From Candidatus Desantisbacteria bacterium CG1_02_38_46 (GTDB lineage Bacteria > Desantisbacteria > UBA1551 > UBA1559), in NCBI GenBank assembly GCA_001871015.1, contig MNUO01000028.1, forward strand, positions 1 to 6,248: 6,248 bases of DNA. Reading direction: 5' to 3'. Shown piece after piece: positions 1 to 6,248 of the stretch. Every line of letters starts with the position of its first letter. Position 1 is the stretch's first letter. The translations under genes were made by a program, and so were the position numbers. The notes below the pieces were generated by a model. It searched no databases. It had not been told where the DNA came from and saw only the letters and a list, made by a program, of their open reading frames with translations.

Positions 1-1404
1 TTCATTGATTTATGCAGGGGACCCCATATTTCCTCTACTGGAGAGCTAAAGGCATTTAAACTTTTAAGTATTGCTGGAGCATACTGGCGAGGTTCTGAAA
101 AAAATCCAATGCTGCAGCGCATATACGGGACTGCTTTTTTTACTCAGAAGGAACTTGGCGAATATCTCACCCTGTTGGAGGAAATTAAAAAGAGGGACCA
201 TCGTAAATTAGGTAAGGAATTAGATTTGTTCAGCGTCCATCAGGAGGAAGCTGGTCCGGGATTAATCTACTGGCATCCAAAAGGTGCAACAATACGCAGG
301 ATTATTGAAAATTTCTGGATTGAAACTCACCTGAAAAATGGCTACGAACTTATCTATTCTCCTCACATTGCAAGAACAGACATTTGGAAAACAAGCGGAC
401 ACCTGAATTTTTACTCCGAGTATATGTATCCTCCAATGCAACTGGAAAATCAAAGTTATACGCTTAAACCGATGAATTGCCCTGGACATATTATGGTTTA
501 CAAAACAAAGACCCGCAGCTACCGCAATCTTCCGTTAAGATGGGCAGAATTAGGCACAGTATATCGCTATGAGAAACCCGGAGTTCTCCATGGTCTTTTG
601 CGAGTTCGCGGGTTCACGCAGGACGATGCACACATCTTTTGCCGGGTGGAACAGATTCAGGATGAAATATCCGGTGTTCTTAAGCTGACCACATCCCTGT
701 TGAAAAGATTTGGTTTTGCTAATTATGTAGTTTGTCTGAGCACCCGTCCCCAGAAATATGTGGGCATGCTGGAGAACTGGGAAAAAGCAACTCAATCGCT
801 TAAATCTGCTCTGGAAAAGAATGGGCTTGTATATGAAATTGACCCTGGTGAAGGTGTTTTTTATGGACCTAAAATTGACATAAAGATAAAAGACGCGCTG
901 AACAGGGAATGGCAGTGCACAACAATTCAGGTTGATTTCAATCTTCCTGCTGCGTTTAAACTTTCATATGTTGGCGAAGATGGCAAAGAGCATGAACCAA
1001 TTATGATACATCGGGCAATACTTGGTTCGCTTGAACGCTTTATGGCTATCCTGATAGAGTTTTATAACGGTGCTTTTCCATTGTGGTTGGCACCAATCCA
1101 GGTGAAATTAATCCCAATTGCTGACCGGCATAATGAATATGCCCGGAAAGTAAAAAGTGTTCTGTTTGAAAAAGAGTTGAGAGTTGAGGTTGATGAGGGA
1201 AACCAGACTTTGCAGGCAAAAATCCGCCAGGCACAGATGGAAAAAATTCCGTATATGTTGATTGTTGGCGACAGAGAAATTAAAGAAAATAAGATTTCAG
1301 TGCGCTCTAGAATTGATGGAGACCTCGGCAGTATGAGCCTCAATGAGTTTATGGAGAAACTCAAACAGAATGAGGATAATGGTCAAAATGAAGATAGGGT
1401 TTGA
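1..1404 (+). CDS. thrS: threonyl-tRNA synthetase, 5'-truncated by the window edge
   Basis: This cytoplasmic enzyme charges tRNA-Thr with threonine and edits mischarged Ser-tRNA. The reading frame is open from base 1, so the ATG at 109 is internal and the gene begins upstream; 467 residues are visible. Counting from base 1, residues 3-14 carry the editing-domain motif DLCRGPH, with Cys5 and His9 matching the E. coli editing pair Cys182/His186. The class II catalytic core follows at about residues 65-355. The three zinc ligands are Cys160 (MNCPGH), His211 (DDAHIF) and His337 (IMIHRA), at a constant offset of 174 from E. coli C334/H385/H511. Motif 2 lies around 188-213 and motif 3 around 333-351 (LGSLERF). 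The anticodon-binding domain spans about 360-455. Roughly 175 residues (TGS domain and first half of the editing domain) should lie upstream. No lesion is seen. The 3' end overlaps the next gene, suggesting co-transcription. Confidence 0.98.
   Translation, partial: FIDLCRGPHISSTGELKAFKLLSIAGAYWRGSEKNPMLQRIYGTAFFTQKELGEYLTLLEEIKKRDHRKLGKELDLFSVHQEEAGPGLIYWHPKGATIRRIIENFWIETHLKNGYELIYSPHIARTDIWKTSGHLNFYSEYMYPPMQLENQSYTLKPMNCPGHIMVYKTKTRSYRNLPLRWAELGTVYRYEKPGVLHGLLRVRGFTQDDAHIFCRVEQIQDEISGVLKLTTSLLKRFGFANYVVCLSTRPQKYVGMLENWEKATQSLKSALEKNGLVYEIDPGEGVFYGPKIDIKIKDALNREWQCTTIQVDFNLPAAFKLSYVGEDGKEHEPIMIHRAILGSLERFMAILIEFYNGAFPLWLAPIQVKLIPIADRHNEYARKVKSVLFEKELRVEVDEGNQTLQAKIRQAQMEKIPYMLIVGDREIKENKISVRSRIDGDLGSMSLNEFMEKLKQNEDNGQNEDRV
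1372..1375 (+). promoter_or_regulatory. ribosome binding site for the DUF1846 gene
   Basis: GAGG lies inside the 3' end of thrS, 12 bases before the ATG at 1388 and only 3 bases before the ATG at 1379. The spacing to 1388 is somewhat long but workable; that to 1379 is too short. Family N-termini that begin MKIGFD also favour 1388. Confidence 0.55.
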
Positions 1405-2908
1405 CAATGAAAAATATTTGAAGCAGCAAACTGCAGCAATTTTAGACCGTGTGAAAAAATTTGACAATAAACTATATCTTGAATTTGGCGGTAAGTTATG
1501 TTTTGATTATCATGCCGCAAGAGTTTTGCCTGGATATGACCCCAATGTAAAAATAAGATTGCTGCAGGAATTGAAGGATAAAATAGATATAATTTTATGC
1601 ATATATGCAGGGGATATCGAAAAAGGAAGAATAAGGGGGGATTTTGGCATAACCTATGATATTGCTACGCTTAAACTGATAGACGACTTGAGAAAAAGGG
1701 GTTTAGATGCCCTTGCAGTATTAATAACGCGATTCAATTCCCAACCCGCAGCTGCTATATTCAAAAATAAACTTAAGCGAAGGGGAATAAAAGTATATAC
1801 GCACGGCATTATTAAGGGTTATCCGGCAGATATCGAACTGGCAGTTAGCAAGGAGGGATTCGGGAAGAATGAGTATATAGAGACAAAAAAACCCATAGTA
1901 ATTGTTACTGGTCCAGGACCTGGAAGTGGCAAAATGGCAACCTGCTTTTCACAGTTATATCATGACCACAAAAGAGATATTAATTCAGGTTATGCGAAAT
2001 TTGAAACTTTTCCAATATGGAACTTACCGCTGAATCACCCTGTTAACAAGGCATATGAGGCTGCTACTGCAGACATCCAGGATTTCAACCTTGTGGACCC
2101 TTTTCACCTGAGTGCTTATAAAGAAACTGTAGTTAATTATAACAGAGATGTAGAGGGGTTTCCTTTATTAGTAAGGATTCTGAAGAAAATTATAGGCGAA
2201 GAAAGCAACCTGCCTGTCTATAAATCTCCGACAGACATGGGGGTAAACCGGGCAGGATTTGGAATCGTGGACGATGAAGTGGTAAAGGAAGCATCTAAAC
2301 AGGAAGTAATAAGACGATATTTCCGCTATAATTGTGAATATATGCAGGGAATTGAGAATGAAAAAACAGTAGAAAGAGTAAAGGGTTTGATGGAGGAACT
2401 GAACCTGAAGCCTGAAGACCGCTGTGTTGTAACACCCGCCCGCAAAGCTGCAGAAGAGGCAGAGTTAAAAGGTAAAGGTAATAAAGGAATCTTCTGCGGT
2501 GCCGCTATTGAATTACCGGATGGTCGCATTGTCACTGGGAAAAATTCACCACTGATGCATGCAGCCTCAAGTCTTATAATAAATACGATAAAGACGCTCG
2601 CCAACATTCCTGATGAAATATTGCTTTTCTCTCCGAATCTAGTAAACTATATTGCAAAACTGAAAGAGGATATTCTCGGTGCAGAATCCGAGAGTCTGAG
2701 TCTGGACGAAACCCTGACCGCTCTGTCAATAAGTGCTGCCACAAATCACACTTCAGAAGTTGCTATCAGGGAGCTGAGAAAATTAAGTGGTTGTGAAGTG
2801 CATATGACGCACATTCCCACCCCCGGTGACGAAGCGGGTTTAAAAAGGTTAGGGGTGAACCTGACTACTGATGCCATTTTTTCTTCTGCAAACCTTTTTA
2901 TTACATGA
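1388..2908 (+). CDS. DUF1846 domain-containing protein
   Basis: This is a complete 506-residue member of the DUF1846 family, close to the family's usual length of about 500 residues. The biochemical function is unknown as far as I know; members have been solved structurally without an assigned reaction. The start at 1388 gives MKIGFDNEKYL, the typical family beginning; an in-frame ATG at 1343 would add 15 residues inside thrS without family support. Seen in the sequence: an LYLEFGGKL segment at 29-37, YHAARVLPG at 41-49, and a glycine-rich P-loop-like motif GPGPGSGK at 175-182 followed by MATCFSQLYH. A probable second domain from about residue 345 includes HAASSLIINTIK at 391-402, and the C-terminal CEVHMTH lies at 469-475. 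The P-loop-like stretch suggests phosphate or nucleotide binding, but this is inference. The protein is probably cytoplasmic, with no signal peptide or membrane segments. It overlaps thrS by 17 bases and precedes the broken permease. No lesion is seen. Confidence 0.95.
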   Translation: MKIGFDNEKYLKQQTAAILDRVKKFDNKLYLEFGGKLCFDYHAARVLPGYDPNVKIRLLQELKDKIDIILCIYAGDIEKGRIRGDFGITYDIATLKLIDDLRKRGLDALAVLITRFNSQPAAAIFKNKLKRRGIKVYTHGIIKGYPADIELAVSKEGFGKNEYIETKKPIVIVTGPGPGSGKMATCFSQLYHDHKRDINSGYAKFETFPIWNLPLNHPVNKAYEAATADIQDFNLVDPFHLSAYKETVVNYNRDVEGFPLLVRILKKIIGEESNLPVYKSPTDMGVNRAGFGIVDDEVVKEASKQEVIRRYFRYNCEYMQGIENEKTVERVKGLMEELNLKPEDRCVVTPARKAAEEAELKGKGNKGIFCGAAIELPDGRIVTGKNSPLMHAASSLIINTIKTLANIPDEILLFSPNLVNYIAKLKEDILGAESESLSLDETLTALSISAATNHTSEVAIRELRKLSGCEVHMTHIPTPGDEAGLKRLGVNLTTDAIFSSANLFIT

Positions 2909-2911
2909 AAA

Positions 2912-2917
2912 GAGGTG
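2912..2917 (+). promoter_or_regulatory. ribosome binding site of the broken permease
   Basis: GAGGTG lies just after the DUF1846 stop codon. GAGG ends 6 bases before position 2922, which is exactly where family alignment expects the permease to start, but the codon there is TTA. This suggests that the site once served a start codon at 2922 that has since changed. Confidence 0.5.
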
Positions 2918-3056
2918 CAAGTTAAAAGAAACTTTTTTAGAAAGATATTTTGAATTAAAGAAAAGAAAGACAGATACCAGGGCTGAAATAATTGCAGGCG
3001 TGGTTACTTTTATGACCATGGCTTATATTATTTTTGTCAATCCCAATCTTCTGAGC

Positions 3057-3068
3057 AAGGGTGGTTAA
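3057..3068 (+). other. frameshift site 1 in the permease pseudogene
   Basis: The upstream frame reads LLSKGG and then hits TAA at 3066-3068. Homology continues in the frame one base back, beginning with the TGG at 3062 (WLNFEAALIATVLSAA). One base has been lost or two gained relative to an intact gene. No slippery heptamer or downstream stem of the kind used in programmed frameshifting is apparent. Confidence 0.8.
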
Positions 3069-3241
3069 ATTTTGAAGCCGCACTTATAGCTACTGTTCTC
3101 TCTGCAGCAATTACCACCATAATGCTCGGTCTTTATGCGAATTTACCATTTGCTTTAGCTGCCGGAATGGGCTATAATGCCTTTTTTGCTTTTACAGTCT
3201 GTGGAACTATGCAGATTCCCTGGCAGGTGGGACTTGGTTGT

Positions 3242-3249
3242 GTTTTCGT
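3242..3249 (+). other. deletion junction with second frame change in the permease pseudogene
   Basis: The middle frame ends its family match at VGLGCVF (about 3247). The last frame resumes its match with RDKIISGIP from 3247. Relatives normally have about 14 hydrophobic residues between these points, so roughly 43 bases (1 modulo 3) are missing. The estimate rests on remembered family consensus, so it could be off by a few codons. Confidence 0.7.
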
Positions 3250-4208
3250 GACAAAATTATCAGCGGGATTCCTATGAGCATAAAACTGGCAGCGAGTGTG
3301 GGAATCGGTATTTTTATAGCATTTATTGGTTTAACTGAGGCAAATATTATTGTTGCTGACCCTGGAGTGAAAGTTGCCCTTGGTAATATAAAATCTCCTG
3401 CGGTCCTTCTGGCTATTGCAGGATTGCTATTTACAGCATTGTTAGTTGAAAGAAAGGTAAAAGGAGCTTTATTGTGGGGGATAATTGCGACTACTGTTGC
3501 CGGAATGTTCGTTACATCTTCTGCTGGAATAACAGTGACCAGAATGCCCCGGGTATTATCGGATATAGTAAAAATTCCATCAATAGGTGTTTTTAAACAA
3601 ACACTTTTCCAGATGGATATCCTCAGTGCTTTCAAATGGAGTCTTCTTCCTGTAATCTTTACTTTTGCATTTATGGACATATTTGATACTGTTGGTAGTA
3701 TCTCAGGATTAGCCGCAAAATTGAATATCATTGATGAAAAAGGAAGTTTTCCAAAAGCAGATAGAGTGCTTGTTACAGATGCTACAGGCACAGTTATTGG
3801 CGCAGTATGTGGTACTACTACAGTGACGACTTACATTGAAAGTGCCGCAGGTATAGCTGAAGGAGGAAAAACTGGATTGACTGCGGTTGTAGTCGGTTTT
3901 TGTTTTTTACTTGGATTATTCTTTACTCCATTTGCCGGATTGATACCACCTGTTGCAACTGCTCCTGCATTAATCCTCGTTGGATTATTTATGCTGGAAC
4001 CCATTTTAAAAATTGGTTTTAAGGATATAACCGAGGGATTGCCGGCATTTCTGACCATCATAATGATACCCCTGACTTACAATATTGCCCACGGCCTTGT
4101 ATTTGGAATTGTTTCTTATACAGTTATAAAACTTATAAGCGGTAGGTCAAAAGAAGTCCATCCTTTATTACGCTATTGGAAGAGTATAAATTTGGTTTTG
4201 TCTAATAA

Positions 4209-4222
4209 ATGATTTATGATTT
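4209..4222 (+). repeat. two tandem copies of a 7-base unit
   Basis: ATGATTT occurs twice in immediate succession, starting at the permease stop codon, and is followed by the 8-base palindrome AATGCATT at 4223-4230. It is A+T-rich and probably only spacer sequence. There is no G+C-rich stem with a T-run, so I see no intrinsic terminator between the permease and the next gene. Confidence 0.5.
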
Positions 4223-4233
4223 AATGCATTTTC

Positions 4234-4261
4234 TTGACATTTATTAAATATCTGATATGAT
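4234..4261 (+). promoter_or_regulatory. sigma-70-type promoter with extended -10 for the CsgG-like gene pair
   Basis: A perfect -35 box TTGACA at 4234-4239 and a -10 box TATGAT at 4256-4261 (one mismatch to TATAAT) are separated by 16 bases. The -10 box is preceded directly by TGA at 4253-4255, matching the TGn extended -10 element. Transcription would start near 4268, giving a leader of roughly 48 bases before the ATG at 4316. This is the only clear promoter I found in the window, and it separates the two downstream envelope genes from the thrS unit. Confidence 0.75.
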
Positions 4262-4288
4262 ATGTTGTGGTAAGTAAAGAGGCAGTTC

Positions 4289-4300
4289 ATGACGCGCTGA
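4289..4300 (+). other. three-codon leader mini-ORF (Met-Thr-Arg-stop)
   Basis: ATG ACG CGC TGA lies in the leader of the CsgG-like gene. It is preceded by AAAGAGG at 4276-4282, with 6 bases between GAGG and ATG, as good as the site serving the main gene. It is in the same frame as the main ORF and ends 15 bases before it. Translation of it is not demonstrated. It could tune initiation at the main start, or it could be a chance or decayed duplicate of the start region. Confidence 0.35.
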
Positions 4301-4304
4301 CAAA

Positions 4305-4308
4305 GAGG
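4305..4308 (+). promoter_or_regulatory. ribosome binding site for the first CsgG-like gene
   Basis: GAGG within AAAGAGGA, 7 bases before the ATG at 4316, is near-ideal spacing and fixes that start. An in-frame TGA at 4298-4300 rules out any longer form. Confidence 0.8.
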
Positions 4309-4315
4309 ACCAAAA

Positions 4316-5653
4316 ATGAGCAAAAATAATCTTCCCGGCAGATTTATCGTTACAGGATTATTTACTATTGTTTTTATTTTTATCTTTTTGGTTTGCGGAT
4401 TTGCCGAAGTTTATATTCTCAAAAACGGCACCCAAATCAAGGGAAAGCTAAAGAAAGAAACCGATACCCATTTTATTATTGATGCCGAGGGATTGGGAGA
4501 ACTTTCCCTCGCAAAGGATACAGTGGAGCAGATTCTTAAAGACGAAAAGACCATTGAGGAAGAGAGGATAAAATCTCTGCAGACAATTGCTTTAGACGAT
4601 TTCGTTGCCCGCCTGGTTAAATCCTATCAGTCGCAGCCGGAGTCAAAACCCTTTCCGGTGCTGGCAATAATTCCTTTCCAGACAGAAGAGCTGTCACTTA
4701 TTGAGAAAAAAATAGGGTTCGGAGTCGCCGAGGTAATTACAGACCTTTTGGTACAGAAGCATCTGAAAGAATTCCAGATAGTGGAACGCAGTAAGCTGGA
4801 AGAGATGCTGTCTGAGCAGAAACTCAGTATGAGCGGGGTCATAAGCGACAATTCTGCTATCAAGGTAGGGCAATTAATTAACGCTGACATACTCCTGTTG
4901 GGCAGCGTATCCAGAATAGGCAATAATTATTCCATAAATGCCCGACTGGTTACGACTGAGACCGGAAAAATCCTTTCAGCTGAATCAATGTCTCCATCAT
5001 CAAAGGAAATAGAAAAGGAAGCCAGTGCTTACATAGACCTTCCCGAGAATTGGGGGTTATGTTATAGTGTCAGGTATATGGGTTTGACACCAAAAGTATG
5101 GGGACCTATCGATTCAGGGCGAACATCAGGTGGAAAGCCAATAAAATGGGTAAACGGTTCTGATTTCAGGAGCGCTTATTTCTTCGTTTTTGGTATTCGC
5201 TATTTTCCTATTAAGAGTATCCTGATTGAGTTTCAGCATAGTCCAAATCCGATTTCGTCTAACACGCACGGCGTAGACGAATATGTTGACAACGAGTGGT
5301 ACAACAGGCAATCCGCAGGCCATTTTGGTTGCGAGGGCAACTTGACTGTTAACTGGGTAAAGAAATTCGGTCCGTTCTATACTTATCTTGGGGGAGGGAT
5401 GTTCTACTTCGTTGGTTGTAATATTGACGTGTCTCCCAGCAGCTTTAACAGCAGCCCGAATTTTTTTGGTATAATTCCGCTGGTAAGAGGTGCAATTGAA
5501 TGGCGTTTCAGGAAAAGGACTGGCATCAACCTTTCTGTTGATTATCTTCCTGTTACAAAAGAATTTACGGCGACAACAAGAAATGGCATCACTTACCCAA
5601 TGTACACCATTGATCCTTTAATGATAACCATCTTCACCGCATTTTATTTCTGA
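4316..5653 (+). CDS. secreted CsgG/FlgO-like protein with predicted C-terminal outer-membrane beta-barrel
   Basis: This is a complete 445-residue protein without a recognised gene name. Residues 1-30 form a signal peptide: a hydrophobic core at 11-27 and probable cleavage after GFA at 28-30. Cys27 lies in a poor lipobox context, so a lipoprotein is unlikely. Residues 31-75 form a small beta-rich unit (VYILKNGTQIKGKL) of a type common in secreted proteins. Residues 76-110 look helical. Residues 114-240 resemble the CsgG/FlgO periplasmic alpha/beta domain: VLAIIPF, IGFGVAEVITDLL, IVERSKLEEMLSEQKLSMSG, ADILLLGSV and YSINARLV. From about residue 245 to the end, alternating polar/hydrophobic, aromatic-rich segments (YSVRYMGL, FGIRYFP, FYTYLGGGMFYFVG, INLSVDYLP) end in a terminal Phe, the usual barrel-assembly signal. 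It is likely an outer-membrane protein with a periplasmic domain. No curli (csgA/B/E/F) or flagellar genes are near, so its role is unknown. It has its own promoter and a paralogue 6 bases downstream. Confidence 0.85.
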   Translation: MSKNNLPGRFIVTGLFTIVFIFIFLVCGFAEVYILKNGTQIKGKLKKETDTHFIIDAEGLGELSLAKDTVEQILKDEKTIEEERIKSLQTIALDDFVARLVKSYQSQPESKPFPVLAIIPFQTEELSLIEKKIGFGVAEVITDLLVQKHLKEFQIVERSKLEEMLSEQKLSMSGVISDNSAIKVGQLINADILLLGSVSRIGNNYSINARLVTTETGKILSAESMSPSSKEIEKEASAYIDLPENWGLCYSVRYMGLTPKVWGPIDSGRTSGGKPIKWVNGSDFRSAYFFVFGIRYFPIKSILIEFQHSPNPISSNTHGVDEYVDNEWYNRQSAGHFGCEGNLTVNWVKKFGPFYTYLGGGMFYFVGCNIDVSPSSFNSSPNFFGIIPLVRGAIEWRFRKRTGINLSVDYLPVTKEFTATTRNGITYPMYTIDPLMITIFTAFYF

Positions 5654-5656
5654 GGG
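5652..5656 (+). promoter_or_regulatory. ribosome binding site for the second CsgG-like gene, overlapping the preceding stop
   Basis: GAGGG begins within the TGA stop of the first CsgG-like gene and ends 3 bases before the ATG at 5660. The spacing is short, so translation may depend on ribosomes finishing the upstream gene (translational coupling). Confidence 0.55.
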
Positions 5657-5659
5657 AAA

Positions 5660-6248
5660 ATGATACGAAAAAAACAGTTCGTAATAGTCCTGGTTATTGC
5701 GTTTATTCTTGTGGCAAGCAATGTTTTTGCTGATTACATTGAAAGGGAATGCACGCTCATTGCAGAGAAATTTGACAGGATTTGCAGGCAGAGTTTCCCG
5801 GAGACTCAGCCGACAATCGCGATAATTCCGTTTACCAGCAGAATGACCGACCTGCAACAGCGCAATATCGGATTCGGCGTTTCAGAGTTACTTACAAGCA
5901 GTATTGTCAATAAGAAGACCTTTACTGTCCTTGAGCGCAGCCAGATTGAAAAGGTGCTCGGCGAGCAGAAGTTATCCCTGACAGGATTGACAGCAGATTC
6001 CGCTTTGAAAGTCGGAGAGCTGGTTGGGGCAAAACTTATCGTTACGGGAACAGTTGATAAAATCGGCGAAAATTACAGGATAAACTGTCGTCTCGTCTCC
6101 GCAGAAAATGGGACTGTACTTGCTTCTCACATAGCAGATTTCAGGATTGATGAATTTGAGAAAAAGGCAAAAAATTATATCATACCCAGAAAAGAAGCAA
6201 TAGGAGTTTATGCCGGATACCGGATGGTTCCAATTACGCACGTAACGA
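5660..6248 (+). CDS. second CsgG/FlgO-like secreted protein, 3'-truncated by the window edge
   Basis: The frame is open from the ATG at 5660 to the window end, giving 196 residues with the rest outside. Residues 1-24 are a signal peptide (basic MIRKK, then a hydrophobic core, cleavage after VFA). After a short helical segment containing Cys31 and Cys42, the CsgG/FlgO-like domain runs from about 51 to 175: TIAIIPF, IGFGVSELLTSSI, VLERSQIEKVLGEQKLSLTG, AKLIVTGTV and YRINCRLVSAENG. By hand count, about 50 of 107 aligned positions match the upstream protein. The following IGVYAGYRMVPIT aligns with the upstream barrel start (WGLCYSVRYMGLTP), so this protein probably also ends in a barrel. It lacks the upstream protein's small KNG-type N-terminal unit. 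With a 6-base gap and a Shine-Dalgarno overlapping the preceding stop, it is very probably in one operon with its paralogue, the product of a tandem duplication. The function is unknown. Confidence 0.85.
   Translation, partial: MIRKKQFVIVLVIAFILVASNVFADYIERECTLIAEKFDRICRQSFPETQPTIAIIPFTSRMTDLQQRNIGFGVSELLTSSIVNKKTFTVLERSQIEKVLGEQKLSLTGLTADSALKVGELVGAKLIVTGTVDKIGENYRINCRLVSAENGTVLASHIADFRIDEFEKKAKNYIIPRKEAIGVYAGYRMVPITHVT

Larger units (their letters stand above)
2922..4212 (+). pseudogene. NCS2-family (AzgA-type) purine permease, broken by frameshift and deletion
   Basis: An intact relative would be an inner-membrane purine/proton symporter (guanine, hypoxanthine or adenine uptake; PbuG/AdeP-like). 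Three frames are needed to read it. Bases 2922-3062 give FLERYFELKKR and FMTMAYIIFVNPNLLSKG, ending in a TAA at 3066-3068. Bases 3062-3247, in another frame, give LGLYANLPFALAAGMGYNAF and WQVGLGCVF. Bases 3247-4212, in a third frame, give RDKIISGIPMSIKLA through FMDIFDTVGSISG and TTTVTTYIESAAGIAEGG to the C-terminus. At the second junction about 14 family residues (third-helix region) are absent, so about 43 bases are missing. The expected start is TTA behind a good Shine-Dalgarno; an ATG at 2871 in the same frame overlaps DUF1846 and gives an atypical N-terminus. The remainder is well conserved, so decay looks recent; assembly error is an alternative. A TTG-initiated frame from 3238 should not be read as a functional 324-residue permease. 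Confidence 0.85.

Noticed and set aside
109-111. ATG at 109 as the thrS start
   Set aside because: The frame is open to base 1 and encodes the conserved DLCRGPH editing motif and AGAYWRG upstream of it, so the gene begins outside the window.
1343-1387. Longer DUF1846 protein starting at 1343
   Set aside because: The extra 15 residues lie in thrS sequence, lack family similarity and have no good ribosome site; MKIGFD at 1388 is the family-like start.
3040-3090. Programmed -1 frameshifting in the permease
   Set aside because: No slippery heptamer precedes the TAA, the family is not known to use it, and a second frame change with missing sequence lies downstream.
3207-3791. Minus-strand 194-residue open frame opposite the permease
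   Set aside because: It is antisense to well-conserved permease sequence, with no recognisable domain or ribosome site; it is a shadow of the real reading frame. Other minus-strand frames were rejected likewise.
3238-4212. TTG-started 324-residue permease as an intact gene
   Set aside because: It begins in mid-protein by family comparison, with the N-terminal helices found upstream in two other frames; it is the 3' part of a broken gene.
4213-4260. Intrinsic terminator after the permease
   Set aside because: Only an A+T-rich tandem repeat and a short palindrome are present; no G+C-rich stem followed by a T-run was found.
4316-4405. Lipoprotein signal in the first CsgG-like protein (Cys27)
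   Set aside because: The residues before Cys27 (F-L-V) do not fit a lipobox, while GFA followed by Glu31 is a good type I cleavage site.

Overview
The window is A+T-rich, densely coding, plus-strand-only bacterial DNA. It reads as chromosomal sequence from a Gram-negative-type (two-membrane) bacterium. The evidence is two consecutive secreted CsgG/FlgO-like proteins; the complete one ends in a probable outer-membrane beta-barrel with a terminal phenylalanine. Strong Shine-Dalgarno sites, a good sigma-70 promoter and a standard housekeeping gene (thrS) fit this. I cannot place the phylum with confidence. Tandem CsgG-plus-barrel proteins recall uncultivated lineages such as WOR-3-like bacteria, but that is only an impression.

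Layout: (1) 1-1404, the 3' two-thirds or more of thrS (threonyl-tRNA synthetase), entering from the left edge with editing-domain, zinc and catalytic motifs intact. (2) 1388-2908, a full-length DUF1846 protein of unknown biochemical function whose start overlaps the end of thrS by 17 bases. (3) about 2922-4212, an NCS2/AzgA-type purine (guanine/hypoxanthine) permease that is broken: its probable start codon reads TTA, a frameshift lies near 3057-3068, and about 43 bases are missing near 3242-3249 with a second frame change. (4) 4213-4315, a 103-base spacer with a clear promoter, a three-codon mini-ORF with its own Shine-Dalgarno, and the true ribosome binding site. (5) 4316-5653, a secreted protein with a small N-terminal beta domain, a CsgG/FlgO-like domain and a predicted outer-membrane barrel. 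(6) 5660 to the right edge, a paralogue of (5), cut by the window end and lacking the small N-terminal domain.

Genes 1-3 look like one transcription unit (translation, unknown, purine uptake) whose last member has decayed. Genes 5-6 form a second unit under their own promoter, probably envelope proteins. No RNA genes, CRISPR arrays, insertion sequences or phage genes were seen, and there is no gene-free stretch above 300 bases. The most notable items are the multiply broken permease, the tandem CsgG-barrel pair and the mini-ORF leader in front of it. I saw no clear evidence of a wholly new system.
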